From contig NZ_QWEL01000002.1 in assembly GCF_009935865.1 (NCBI RefSeq), positions 186,001 to 250,000 on the forward strand: DNA of 64,000 nucleotides, written 5' to 3'. A model generated the notes under the pieces. That model was not told the origin of the DNA. It made no database searches and saw nothing but the letters and a program-made list of their open reading frames with translations. Source of the stretch: Odoribacter sp. Z80. GTDB taxonomy: Bacteria; Bacteroidota; Bacteroidia; Bacteroidales; Marinifilaceae. The position numbers were made by a program, and so were the translations under genes. Positions 51,135 to 60,257 of the stretch are shown in pieces; within the stretch, counting starts at the first letter, position 1; each line of letters starts with the position of its first letter.

Positions 51135-52154
51135 TCATTTCTCCATCAGATGCTTCTGCCATCTCCACGCATTAGCCAAAGTTTCCTCCAGCGGATTAAC
51201 CGCTTTCCATCCCAATTCACTGTTGGCAAAAGAAGTATCCGCCCACACTTTCTCAATATCCCCGGCACGGCGTCCCACAATTTTATAATTCACTTTCTCA
51301 CCGGTAGCTTTCTCAAAAGCACGGATCAAACCTAACACAGACACTCCGTTTCCGGTACCGATATTGAAATATTCATAATTATCCTTATTCTTCCCGTCCA
51401 AAAGGCGGCGAATCGCCACAACATGTGCTTTTGCCAGATCCACCACATCAATATAGTCACGGATAGCAGAACCGTCGGGGGTATCATAATCGTCCCCAAA
51501 TACACTTAATTGTTCACGAATGCCTGCAACCGTCTGAGTCAGGAAAGGAATCAGATTGTTAGGCACACCGTTGGGCAGTTCACCAATCAAAGCAGACGGA
51601 TGGGCTCCGATAGGATTGAAATAACGCAAAGCCAACAGATTCATCCCTTTCTCCACCTTAGCCAGATCACGTAAAATATCCTCACACATGGTTTTGGTAT
51701 TTCCATAAGGAGACTCTGCCTGCTTCCGGGGAGTCTGTTCCGTAACCGGCAAAACATCAGCCTGACCGTAGACCGTACATGAAGACGAAAATACCAGATT
51801 CTTCACACCGAATTCGCGCATACCGTCCAAAACATTCATCAAAGAATTCAGATTATTGCGGTAATATTCCAAAGGCTTCTGCACAGATTCTCCAACAGCC
51901 TTTAAAGCAGCAAAATGAATGACTGCAACAACATCCCGATGACGGAAAAAAAAGTCCCGTACTTTTACAGCATCCGTTAAATCTATCTTTTCGAATTCGG
52001 GACGAATACCGGTAATTTTTTCAATACCGTCCAGCACGCCGATATTTGAATTACAAAGATTATCAACAATAACAACTTCAAAACCACTTTGTTGCAATTC
52101 TACAACTGTATGTGAACCGATATATCCGGTACCACCTGTTACAAATACCTTCAT
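51135..52154 (-). CDS. galE: UDP-glucose 4-epimerase
   Basis: GalE interconverts UDP-glucose and UDP-galactose. The 339-residue enzyme has the NAD loop VTGGTGYIGSHTVVELQQ, the Ser in VFSSSCTVYGQ, the catalytic Tyr-x-x-x-Lys in SPYGNTKTMCED near residue 150, and LRYFNPIGAHPSALIGE. All match E. coli-type GalE and the length is the same. It is a single gene ending beside a strong terminator. No clear -7 element is found; TTACTTTG (minus, about 52190) is one base short of consensus. Confidence 0.96.
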   Translation of the reverse strand: MKVFVTGGTGYIGSHTVVELQQSGFEVVIVDNLCNSNIGVLDGIEKITGIRPEFEKIDLTDAVKVRDFFFRHRDVVAVIHFAALKAVGESVQKPLEYYRNNLNSLMNVLDGMREFGVKNLVFSSSCTVYGQADVLPVTEQTPRKQAESPYGNTKTMCEDILRDLAKVEKGMNLLALRYFNPIGAHPSALIGELPNGVPNNLIPFLTQTVAGIREQLSVFGDDYDTPDGSAIRDYIDVVDLAKAHVVAIRRLLDGKNKDNYEYFNIGTGNGVSVLGLIRAFEKATGEKVNYKIVGRRAGDIEKVWADTSFANSELGWKAVNPLEETLANAWRWQKHLMEK

Positions 52155-52272
52155 AAGGATAATTTTATTGTGTTTAACAAGAATCTATGCAAAGTAAGCA
52201 ATAAATTACCAATATTTCGAAAAACGGAAGAAATTTCTAAGGATTATCTATACAAGTTACATTGATTTTTTC

Positions 52273-52280
52273 TACATTTG
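52273..52280 (+). promoter_or_regulatory. -7 element of the HU-CCDC81 gene (leaderless layout)
   Basis: TACATTTG ends 4 nt before the ATG at 52285, the same spacing as at the pyridoxal kinase gene. Confidence 0.5.
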
Positions 52281-52284
52281 TACC

Positions 52285-53028
52285 ATGCATAAGTTTATTG
52301 AATACATATCTGACTTACTCTTTTTGCACGATTGCGTAATTATTCCGGATTTCGGAGGATTTATCTGCAATTATAAAAGTGCTTATATAGACGAAAACAG
52401 CGGAATCATTTGTCCGCCGACTAAAGATATTTTATTCAACCGAAACTTAATTCACAACGACGGCTTATTGGTAAACTGGATTGCCGCCAAAGAAAATATC
52501 AGCTACGACAGGGCGACTAAACAACTGATGCTCTTTTGCGAAGAGCTGAAAATTAAATTAAATCAGAAACAACGTGTCGTATTCGGGGACATAGGAGTAT
52601 TTTTTACCGACCGTCGGTTCAACATTATTTTCGAACCTACAAAAAATAACTTCTTCGCAGAGACTTTCGGAATGGAACCTCTTTCTTACGCTCCTTCAGA
52701 AAGTTCGGTCAAGAATGTTTCTTCCAGACCTCTGGTCTCTACCGCTCCGGACATGTCTTCCTATATCAACCTGGAGGCTTCCGGAAATATCTTCCACCGC
52801 CTTCTGAAATATGGTGTGGCGGCAGCAGTCGTTACAGGTATTGTGGTCATCACCCAACTGGATATTTTCCATTTCAGCCTTTCCGGCAAATTGCTGAACA
52901 GCTCAGGAATACACCCGGAATTACCCTTGCTCCAAAACCAATCTTCCGGCAAAGCGGTTTGCAACACAGTTATATCCCCTTCACATGACTATGTTGATTA
53001 TGACCCCATCAACGACTTGGGGTGGTAA
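52285..53028 (+). CDS. HU-CCDC81-type single-pass membrane protein without SPOR domain
   Basis: The 247-residue protein starts with the CCDC81-like prokaryotic HU domain: HKFIEYISDLLFLHDCVIIPDFGGFICNY (quoted as LLFLHDCVIIPDFGGFI) and FGDIGVFFTDRRFNIIFEP. A membrane helix follows near residue 180 (YGVAAAVVTGIVVITQLDIF), then a periplasmic tail of about 50 residues. Most relatives end in a SPOR domain that binds denuded peptidoglycan; here the tail NDLGW ends before any such domain, so the protein is short. It probably works at the division site or envelope. Its 3' end overlaps convergent pssA by 20 bp. Confidence 0.78.
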   Translation: MHKFIEYISDLLFLHDCVIIPDFGGFICNYKSAYIDENSGIICPPTKDILFNRNLIHNDGLLVNWIAAKENISYDRATKQLMLFCEELKIKLNQKQRVVFGDIGVFFTDRRFNIIFEPTKNNFFAETFGMEPLSYAPSESSVKNVSSRPLVSTAPDMSSYINLEASGNIFHRLLKYGVAAAVVTGIVVITQLDIFHFSLSGKLLNSSGIHPELPLLQNQSSGKAVCNTVISPSHDYVDYDPINDLGW

Positions 53029-53752
53029 ATATTTTTCCCAACGTTTCCAATACAGCAAAAAAGATATACAGAGGAATGACCAAACTGATTATTCCTATAC
53101 CCCAAATGCATGCAGCCACAATTAAGCAAATCAGATAACTGTAACGGATTTTGTTTTCTTTCCAGCCAAAACCTGAAATCTTCAATGAAAACATAGGCAG
53201 TTCACTAACCAGCAGAATAGATAACAATAAGACACTTGCCCCCAGAACATAAATATTCCCGAACAAATACCCATACCATTCCGGAGTATGAACCGATGCA
53301 AAAACAAGAGTCACCCAAAACAAGGCATTTGCAGGAGTGGGCATACCGATAAAAGAAGATACCTGCCGGACATCCAGATTGAATTTTGCCAACCGGAAAG
53401 CAGAAAAAACAGGAATCAACAAAGGAACAAATAATATGCCCTGTTCATAAACAGACAACAAAGCAATATCCCCTCCTCCTTCCGGGAAAAGTAAATTACG
53501 AATCAACAAATGAGCCAGCAAAGCCGGTGCCACCCCGAAACTGATGACATCAGCCAAAGAATCGAGTTCCTTTCCCATCTCCGACTTTACATGCAACAGA
53601 CGGGCAACCATCCCATCAAAAAAATCAAACACCATCCCTGCCATAATAAAACAGGCCGCCCACATCATTTCACCATACAATGCCATAAACACCGCCGCCG
53701 TCCCCGAAACAGCATTCAGTCCCGTTATCAGATTGGGTATGTATTTCTTCAT
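53009..53752 (-). CDS. pssA: CDP-diacylglycerol-serine O-phosphatidyltransferase
   Basis: PssA makes phosphatidylserine, the precursor of phosphatidylethanolamine. The CDP-alcohol transferase motif D-x2-DG-x2-AR-x8-G-x3-D-x3-D is complete in DFFDGMVARLLHVKSEMGKE followed by LDSLADV near residue 45. Several membrane helices surround it (ACFIMAGMVFDFF, ILFVPLLIPVFSAFRLA, and two C-terminal ones). The product has 247 residues. It lies 38 bp after the DUF1573 gene. No phosphatidylserine decarboxylase is in the window. Confidence 0.92.
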   Translation of the reverse strand: MKKYIPNLITGLNAVSGTAAVFMALYGEMMWAACFIMAGMVFDFFDGMVARLLHVKSEMGKELDSLADVISFGVAPALLAHLLIRNLLFPEGGGDIALLSVYEQGILFVPLLIPVFSAFRLAKFNLDVRQVSSFIGMPTPANALFWVTLVFASVHTPEWYGYLFGNIYVLGASVLLLSILLVSELPMFSLKISGFGWKENKIRYSYLICLIVAACIWGIGIISLVIPLYIFFAVLETLGKIFTTPSR

Positions 53753-53790
53753 ATTCCTGCAGTTTTAAAATCTTCCGGCCAACCCAAAGG

Positions 53791-54840
53791 TTATTGTATC
53801 TCCCCGTAAAACCGAAGCTTCAAATCCGGAGTGGCAGGACTATTGGTGATAACGCTGAGCACTGCGGTAACTTTCCCTTTATCCGCACCAGCCACTGTTT
53901 TCACCACAACCGCTGCCGTCTCTCCGGGCTTCAATTCCTGCCTGGCCACTTCTGCAGCCACCCGGTCGTCATTGGAATAAATCCGGTGAACTTTCAAAGG
54001 ACTCTTCCCTGTATTTTTCAACTGAAAAGTAAACGTAGCAGATTGGGCAGAAATTGTCTGACCAAAATTATAATATTTCTTATCCACCTCAACAACAGGA
54101 GCCGTAGCAACATCCACTCCGGAAAAATCCTCTTCAATGTATACGGAAACCGGCAACACATATTTATTTCCATCCACCAACATAGTCACCTGTTCCCTGT
54201 TCAGACCGAAATCACCATGCAAAGCAGAATGATAAGAAGCCTTGATGACCGCCTGCCCTTTATCCGGTATCTGCCCCGGTTCAATACTCATCTGAAGATG
54301 AGCTGGCAGAGCGGCAAAACTAACGCTAACGGACTTTCCGGCATTATTCAATACTCCCATCTGAATCTGTTTCACCAAGCCTTTATGTATTTTCATAAAA
54401 GAAACATCTTCCAAAGGTAAACGCAGACCAGAAGCCAGTTCATAAGGATAATCATCCAGGACAGTCCGGGTCTTGCCCTCTACAGTCCCTTTGATTTTCA
54501 ATTCAACCACTGCAGTCCGGGAATTGGAATAAACCGTAACCGTTTTATCAAAATATCCCGGACGGTCTTTCGGATTAAAAGTAGCTTTTATAAATCCCCG
54601 CTTCCCCGGTAATACAGGCTGTTTGGTCCATTCGGGTGAAGTACATCCGCAAGAAGATTCCACATTCTTAATCAACACCGGTGAAGAACCGGTATTAACG
54701 AACTCAAAATCATAGGCAACCGGGCCATCTACTTCTTTGATTGAACCAAAATCATGTACCCGCTTATCAAATTGCATCACAGCCTGTGAAAAAACAGAAA
54801 AAAAAGAAAACAGAAAAATGACAGAAAAAATTCCTTTCAT
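53791..54840 (-). CDS. DUF1573 secreted protein
   Basis: A 349-residue exported protein with signal MKGIFSVIFLFSFFSVFSQ. It contains two ASH/MSP-like immunoglobulin domains: the first shows FDKRVHDFGSIKEVDGPVAY and NVESSCGCTSPEWTKQPVLP with the conserved SCGCT, and the second, near residue 255, KKYYNFGQTISAQSATFTF. DUF1573 proteins are abundant in Bacteroidetes and bind or scaffold in the periplasm; function is not known. It lies just before pssA on the same strand. Confidence 0.88.
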   Translation of the reverse strand: MKGIFSVIFLFSFFSVFSQAVMQFDKRVHDFGSIKEVDGPVAYDFEFVNTGSSPVLIKNVESSCGCTSPEWTKQPVLPGKRGFIKATFNPKDRPGYFDKTVTVYSNSRTAVVELKIKGTVEGKTRTVLDDYPYELASGLRLPLEDVSFMKIHKGLVKQIQMGVLNNAGKSVSVSFAALPAHLQMSIEPGQIPDKGQAVIKASYHSALHGDFGLNREQVTMLVDGNKYVLPVSVYIEEDFSGVDVATAPVVEVDKKYYNFGQTISAQSATFTFQLKNTGKSPLKVHRIYSNDDRVAAEVARQELKPGETAAVVVKTVAGADKGKVTAVLSVITNSPATPDLKLRFYGEIQ

Positions 54841-54955
54841 ATCTCAGATACTTTAATAAACCATCAGATTCTTCAAATGAAATACGAAAATAATTCTTTT
54901 TCTCTAAGATTTCCACGATTCAAGAATAAATTTTAATTTCGTTACTCAAAATGAA

Positions 54956-55138
54956 ATGCCTATGACCATCGGCCAGCCAATCATTGAACACAGTCTGAAA
55001 CACTGCATATACCTGCATCAGCATCCAGAACTCAGCTTTCAGGAATACGCTACAAACGACCACATCAAAAAACAACTGAAAGCCTGGGACATCCCTTATG
55101 TCACATCAGGCCCGACAGGTATTACTCCTAAATCCGTT
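54956..55138 (+). pseudogene. N-terminal remnant of an M20-family amidohydrolase, in frame with the next gene
   Basis: From the ATG at 54956 the frame reads MPMTIGQPIIEHSLKHCIYL, then HQHPELSFQEYATNDHIKKQ, then LKAWDIPYVTSGPTGI. HPELSFxE, followed by a helix, GIPY-like strand and TGI, is the standard N-terminus of M20 aminoacylase or hippurate hydrolases. The metal site and the other 330 or so residues are missing. The frame then passes into the GT9 gene without a stop. Confidence 0.75.
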
Positions 55139-55141
55139 CCT

Positions 55142-56146
55142 ATGCCTAAATTTCTAATCATTCGGTTCAGTTCCATCGGCGACATCATCCAGTGTATGGG
55201 TATCATCGGCGGTATAAAAAAAAAGTTCCCCAAAGCCGAAATTCATTGGATAGCCCGCAAAGACATGTCTTCCTTTCTGGCAATGGATGAACGGATCGAC
55301 AAAATATGGGCATATGATAAAACAAGCGGATTACGGGGACTCTGGCAAATGGCCTACAAACTGAGAAAAGAACAGTACGACTATATCTACGACGCGCACA
55401 GTAACATCCGTTCAAATATCCTTAAATCCGTCTTATATTCCAGGATAAAACACCATCCCCGGACAGCCTTGCGCAAAAAAGAACGCAGGAAAAGGATTCT
55501 CTTGTTCAGGTTCCGGAAAAACCTCTTTGACTGGCCATTCCGGGGAGTAGAATCTTACCGGAAGCCTCTTTCGAAATGGAATATCACAACCTTTCCAGAC
55601 AACTATCGGAACTGGCATTTCCCCCTCCATTTTTCACAACAACTGGACTCTTTTATTGTCAGTAATACCGTTACTTTAGTACCTTCTGCCAATTGGCCCA
55701 TGAAGCGTTGGCCGATAGAGCACTGGCAAACATTAATCCGCCTTCTTCCCGATTACCGATTCATCATATTAGCCGGTCCTGCCGATACGTTTTGCAAGGA
55801 AATAGAAGATGTCGACCCGGAACGGGTCCAGAATCTCGCCGGTAAGACTTCTTTATTAGAATCCTGTTACCTGGTCCGTCATTCCCATATAGTTGTCAGC
55901 GGAGACACCGGCTTCATGCATGCTGCGGATTTATTCCGTGTGCCGGTCTTAGCCTTAATCGGTCCTACGGCTTTCGGTTTTCCTTCCGGTCCCACAGCTG
56001 AAACCTTTGAAATACCTCTACACTGTCGTCCCTGTACAAAAGACGGAAGGGGAAAATGCAAACAGCCTGTATATCAAAAATGCATGGTAGACATCAGCCC
56101 GGAAAAAATAGCCAACCGACTCAAGTGCCTTCTCCCGCTTTCTTAG
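55142..56146 (+). CDS. Glycosyltransferase family 9 (heptosyltransferase-like)
   Basis: From MPKFLIIRFSSIGDIIQCMG the 334-residue protein is a complete GT-B fold GT9 enzyme, the family that adds heptose or similar sugars to the lipopolysaccharide core. Landmarks are RFSSIGDII at the start, IHWIARKDMSSFL, the C-terminal LVPSANWPMKRWP, IILAGPADTF, NLAGKTSLLE, and the donor-site VSGDTGFMHAADLFRVPVLAL near residue 252 (quoted as SGDTGFMHAADLF). A CRPCTKDGRGKC cluster near the end is typical of Bacteroidetes members. Translation may begin 62 codons upstream in an M20 remnant. It overlaps the convergent HTH gene by 26 bp. Confidence 0.88.
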   Translation: MPKFLIIRFSSIGDIIQCMGIIGGIKKKFPKAEIHWIARKDMSSFLAMDERIDKIWAYDKTSGLRGLWQMAYKLRKEQYDYIYDAHSNIRSNILKSVLYSRIKHHPRTALRKKERRKRILLFRFRKNLFDWPFRGVESYRKPLSKWNITTFPDNYRNWHFPLHFSQQLDSFIVSNTVTLVPSANWPMKRWPIEHWQTLIRLLPDYRFIILAGPADTFCKEIEDVDPERVQNLAGKTSLLESCYLVRHSHIVVSGDTGFMHAADLFRVPVLALIGPTAFGFPSGPTAETFEIPLHCRPCTKDGRGKCKQPVYQKCMVDISPEKIANRLKCLLPLS

Positions 56147-56639
56147 CCCAATGCTCCGGCTGCATTTTTAACTTCAACCGGGCTTTTCGTTTTTTCAGGG
56201 CCTCAGCCTGAATTCCGAGAATACGGGAAATGGTTTTGTTGTCCGTATGAATCTTCATCATCAGCCACAATAAGACATCCTGTGTTGACAATCCCGGATA
56301 TCTTTCATACAAATCCAGAATCTCGTCTTTCCGGTTTCCGGCACAAACAGTCACCAATTCACTAAAATAAAAATCTTTTTCCTGCTTGCTCAACATCTGA
56401 TACTTCTCATAAAACACAGGATATTTGACAGGAATACGGTATTCTATCATCAAAGCATTCAAATCGGAAATGCTATTCAAAGAAGCCAGATGGATAATAT
56501 CATTCAAAGTAATTTCCAACCCGGCAGTCATTCTGTTTCCTTTGCTATCCCCGGTCTTATTCTTTCTCCTCAACAACCACATAACCCCCATTCCTACCAG
56601 CACTCCTGCGACAAATACCAATATATCCATAACCTTCAT
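56121..56639 (-). CDS. Membrane-anchored protein with C-terminal HTH-like segment
   Basis: A 172-residue protein with an N-terminal helix (ILVFVAGVLVGMGVMWLLRR), a middle helical domain, and a C-terminal segment IHTDNKTISRILGIQAEALK then KRKARLKLKM, which looks like the helix-turn-helix of Bacteroidetes regulators (resembling NxxIAxxLxISxxxVKxxxxRLRxKL). I do not know a named family. Its ATG directly follows the TAA of the giant histidine kinase gene, so the two are co-translated. It may link the kinase to gene regulation, but it has no receiver domain and no visible phosphorylation site. Confidence 0.7.
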   Translation of the reverse strand: MKVMDILVFVAGVLVGMGVMWLLRRKNKTGDSKGNRMTAGLEITLNDIIHLASLNSISDLNALMIEYRIPVKYPVFYEKYQMLSKQEKDFYFSELVTVCAGNRKDEILDLYERYPGLSTQDVLLWLMMKIHTDNKTISRILGIQAEALKKRKARLKLKMQPEHWAKKAGEGT

Positions 56640-59600
56640 TTATTCATTCCTATACCTGTCCAGGACTACAAAAAACTCCGTACCTTTCTCCAATTCCGTA
56701 CGGAATCCTATGCTTCCTCCAAAACTCTCAACAATACTCCTGGAGATAGCCAGTCCAAGTCCCGTTCCACTCGATTTGGTCGTAAAGTTCGGTTCAAAAA
56801 TCTTTTTCCGAAGCTCTTCCGGAATCCCTACCCCATTATCTTTCACCCGTATTTCCACCTTCCGGTCAAAGACCTTCACAGTCACCCGTATTTCCCCTGC
56901 ACGTCCTTCAGGAATGCTCTGCTCCGCATTCTTCAATAAATTGATTAACACACGCCTCATCTGTTCTTTGTCCGCATACACCAAACTTCCTTCCTCCACT
57001 TCACAAGTTAAAGTGCTAACACTATTCCGGAACAAAAGAATACAATTCTTCACCAGTTCATCCAACCTCAGCACCTCCGCCCGAGCCACAGAAAGTTTGG
57101 CAAAATCAGAAAAAGCCGAAGCAATATGAGCCATATTATCAATCTGTTCCATCAGCATTTTGGAAACTTCCTGAAAACGCTGCTTAAACCTTTCATTATC
57201 CTCCATCTGCAAAGAACGGAGCATAAACTGAATATTCAACTTCATCGGAGTCAGAGGATTTTTAATCTCATGCGCTATCTGACGCGCCATTTCTCTCCAG
57301 GCATTCTCCCGTTCAGAGCGCGCCAACTGCTCGATACTTTCTTCCAGCTTATCCACCATATTATTATATTCCCGGACCAACATCCCCACCTCATCCTTCT
57401 GATGATAAGTTATCTTTTCATTTTTTCCGCCGATACGCATCATTTTCAACTTATCATTCAGCATTTGTAAAGGTTTCGTCACCCGCTCAGCCACCACCCC
57501 CGAAAGGATAAAAGCCAGCACCATCATCACTATGGCTATATTCACCGTAATAATCACCATGATAATAATATCCAGATTCAATTCATCGTTCTGGGCAAAA
57601 TAAGGAATATTCAAAATATACGTTTTTCCGTTATCCAGCATCAAAGGCATATACACGGAAAGATATTCCAATTCTGCTATACTTTCACTTTCTATATAAC
57701 TGGCAGTATTCAAACTGCGAATCTGTTTCAATGCTTTAGGATTAATCAGGTCTCCCTGAAATCTATGCTGAAAAATTTCCGGACGGGAAGTAGCCACCAA
57801 ACGACCCGATTCCGCATAAACATTAATATCCACCAACAATAGTTCCGACATATCGGACAACGTTTCTAAAATATCAGGACACTCCTCCCAATCCACACAC
57901 TTTAAACGTTCCAATTCTTTATTGACATATTTCAACAAATCAATGGCTTTAGCATTGTGCCGGCTTTCAAAACTCTTGGTATTGGTATAAATACTTAAAG
58001 CAGTCAGAAGAACGAATAAAACAAAAATCAGAGAAATCACACTATTCTTTATTCTGGCCTTCAAAGTTCCCCGCAAGAAGTTTATGTCCCGGTTTACATT
58101 GAAAAAAAGACCATAAGAAGAAATCAGGATACAAATGAAAAAAGCATACAAAGCATTCATGTAATACAAAGAAAATGTACTGCCATGCAGGCTGATCACT
58201 AAAGTGCCCTCCCGGTCCACCGGAATCAACATATGGGAGTAGCCGGCCTTCTCTATAATTTCTACCTTTTCGGGATTTCCTTTTACCAAAGCATCCAACT
58301 TTTTATGATAAACAAAATTACCGGATGACGACACCAATTCTCCTCCGGAATACTTAGCGTAAGAATAATGATAAACATGATTATTTTCATCGGCAGACTT
58401 CCGGGAAAGCAACTGGGGATATCCTAATCCTTCATCATCCTTTGGGGCATCAAAACGCAAATAAAGATAAGTATCCCCAAAACAGAAACGACCAATATAA
58501 GTAACAAAACCGTCAAAAACACCAATAGAATAAAAATGCGTACCTTCCAATTCATATCCGCTTTTCTGGATAAGCTCCTCAAAATAATTACGACATTCCC
58601 ACAATTCTCCTATATCACTGAGCCACAGACTATCCCTGTCCCGACAAAAAGTAATGTTCGGATAATAATTATAGCCGGTCATATCCAACATACTTTTTCC
58701 CAACAAAGAATCTGCAGCCACATCATGATGCCCATCCAATAAATGTCTTAATTCATCCGATTGTGCAATGACCTCATCCAGCTCCAGTAACCGTTTTTCA
58801 AAATTATAATCTCTCTCCTCTATCAACTCGGTTGCATAATTCATACGCTGGCGTTGTTCCTTAAACTGTTCATAACTCTTGGTCACCATCACAATATAGA
58901 CAGAAAGTAAGAAAATCACCAGAATATAAATACTTCGCTGAATATCTTTCTTTACTAAATATTTATTAACGGCAACCAACAGAATGATCACCCAGATAAA
59001 AAAACAATCCCAGAAATGAGTATACAACCGTAGCCAATGCCCCATAGGCCATAAAAACAAACAGACACAGGTTGCAAGTAAGACCATTGATCCGAATGAG
59101 AAAAAATGCTGAAAAACAGAAACCATCCCGTAGAGAATCAACACAATCACCAGTCCACTGAGAATGATAGCAATAAAAGCCACTAATGAGGAAATACCGA
59201 CATTCACTAACTGAGCAATATTCAAGTGAATATCCATATTCTCCACGACCAGGTCAATTGAGAAATTGAAAAAATTAATATAAAAGAATACAAATAAAAA
59301 CAAAACGGCAGCCATCACGTAACGGTAGCGCCTTAAAACCGGATTCTCATAATTTATCTTAATATTCGAAAGAGTGACATACATCACCTGAAACACACAA
59401 AAAGCCGTCAGCAAAAAATCTCCCAACGAAGAAATAAATATGTCTTTGGATAAGGTTTCATTGAAAATTGGCAAACGATAGACAGAAGGAGGCAAACGGA
59501 AAGTCTGCATAAAATAACGCAATCCGCACAAGAACAAAATAAAAACAAACAAATAAAGCAATTGCGATTTCCAGGAAGAGGTATTTTTCAACACCAAGCC

Positions 59601-60239
59601 ATAGATATAAAACAAACTAAGAAAAAACAACAAATACAAAGTAAAGAGCAAATAACTTGGCACCCTTTCTTTATAATGCGGACCAAAAACAACATGAAAC
59701 AATTCCTTCCCTTCCCGGGTTGTGATGACATGTCCTTTTTCCACGGAAGAAGTAAAAAGTTTTATCTGGTCTGTATTATCTTCGGAGATACGAAGAAATT
59801 TTCCATAGCCGTCTTTTATATACTTATTGGTATAAGGATAACTGTACTTTATCCGCAACAGGGCAAAATAATCCATATCCTCACTCCGCCTATGGCGTAC
59901 CTCATAATAAGCATTCCCGATTTTTACAAAATGGTTTCCCTGATTCAATTGCTCATACAACCCCGCTTGTCCCAATTGCCCGTTAGTCCAGAATACAATC
60001 TGCCCTTCCCGGAATCCGAGAAACACCACATCCTCTTCCCACTCCTCAAGGTCTGCATCAACGCTATCCTGAAAGGTAGCCAACAAATCGTCCGCCCTTG
60101 CTTCCGCCCAATGTAAATGTTCTTCAAAATGCCGTAACCACAGATTCTCAGCCTGATGGTAAAACAAATATTCTAATACAGCAGCCCCCGATAAAATACT
60201 CCACGCCACCACTAATGCCAGCCACAACTTCTTTTTCAT
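56640..60239 (-). CDS. NtrY-like membrane histidine kinase (1199 residues)
   Basis: An unusually large sensor kinase. The N-terminal two thirds hold about a dozen membrane helices in two groups (residues about 5-25 and 195-460, then about 715-770 and 935-960) separated by extracytoplasmic domains near 30-190, 490-710 and 780-930. A HAMP-like linker (VAERVTKPLQMLNDKLKMMR) follows the last helix. The H-box is MARQIAHEIKNPLTPMKLN with His at about 990; the N-box is LINLLKNAEQS near 1100; G boxes are KDNGVGIPEE and SSGTGLGLAISRSIVESFGG. NtrY-type kinases act with NtrX, but no response regulator is adjacent. The HTH protein follows directly. Confidence 0.9.
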   Translation of the reverse strand: MKKKLWLALVVAWSILSGAAVLEYLFYHQAENLWLRHFEEHLHWAEARADDLLATFQDSVDADLEEWEEDVVFLGFREGQIVFWTNGQLGQAGLYEQLNQGNHFVKIGNAYYEVRHRRSEDMDYFALLRIKYSYPYTNKYIKDGYGKFLRISEDNTDQIKLFTSSVEKGHVITTREGKELFHVVFGPHYKERVPSYLLFTLYLLFFLSLFYIYGLVLKNTSSWKSQLLYLFVFILFLCGLRYFMQTFRLPPSVYRLPIFNETLSKDIFISSLGDFLLTAFCVFQVMYVTLSNIKINYENPVLRRYRYVMAAVLFLFVFFYINFFNFSIDLVVENMDIHLNIAQLVNVGISSLVAFIAIILSGLVIVLILYGMVSVFQHFFSFGSMVLLATCVCLFLWPMGHWLRLYTHFWDCFFIWVIILLVAVNKYLVKKDIQRSIYILVIFLLSVYIVMVTKSYEQFKEQRQRMNYATELIEERDYNFEKRLLELDEVIAQSDELRHLLDGHHDVAADSLLGKSMLDMTGYNYYPNITFCRDRDSLWLSDIGELWECRNYFEELIQKSGYELEGTHFYSIGVFDGFVTYIGRFCFGDTYLYLRFDAPKDDEGLGYPQLLSRKSADENNHVYHYSYAKYSGGELVSSSGNFVYHKKLDALVKGNPEKVEIIEKAGYSHMLIPVDREGTLVISLHGSTFSLYYMNALYAFFICILISSYGLFFNVNRDINFLRGTLKARIKNSVISLIFVLFVLLTALSIYTNTKSFESRHNAKAIDLLKYVNKELERLKCVDWEECPDILETLSDMSELLLVDINVYAESGRLVATSRPEIFQHRFQGDLINPKALKQIRSLNTASYIESESIAELEYLSVYMPLMLDNGKTYILNIPYFAQNDELNLDIIIMVIITVNIAIVMMVLAFILSGVVAERVTKPLQMLNDKLKMMRIGGKNEKITYHQKDEVGMLVREYNNMVDKLEESIEQLARSERENAWREMARQIAHEIKNPLTPMKLNIQFMLRSLQMEDNERFKQRFQEVSKMLMEQIDNMAHIASAFSDFAKLSVARAEVLRLDELVKNCILLFRNSVSTLTCEVEEGSLVYADKEQMRRVLINLLKNAEQSIPEGRAGEIRVTVKVFDRKVEIRVKDNGVGIPEELRKKIFEPNFTTKSSGTGLGLAISRSIVESFGGSIGFRTELEKGTEFFVVLDRYRNE

Positions 60240-60257
60240 ACCCTGCCCGGTTTATTA

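Noticed and set aside
56121-60239. NtrYX two-component operon
   Set aside because: The kinase is NtrY-like but the adjacent small protein has no receiver or AAA+ domain, so it is not NtrX.
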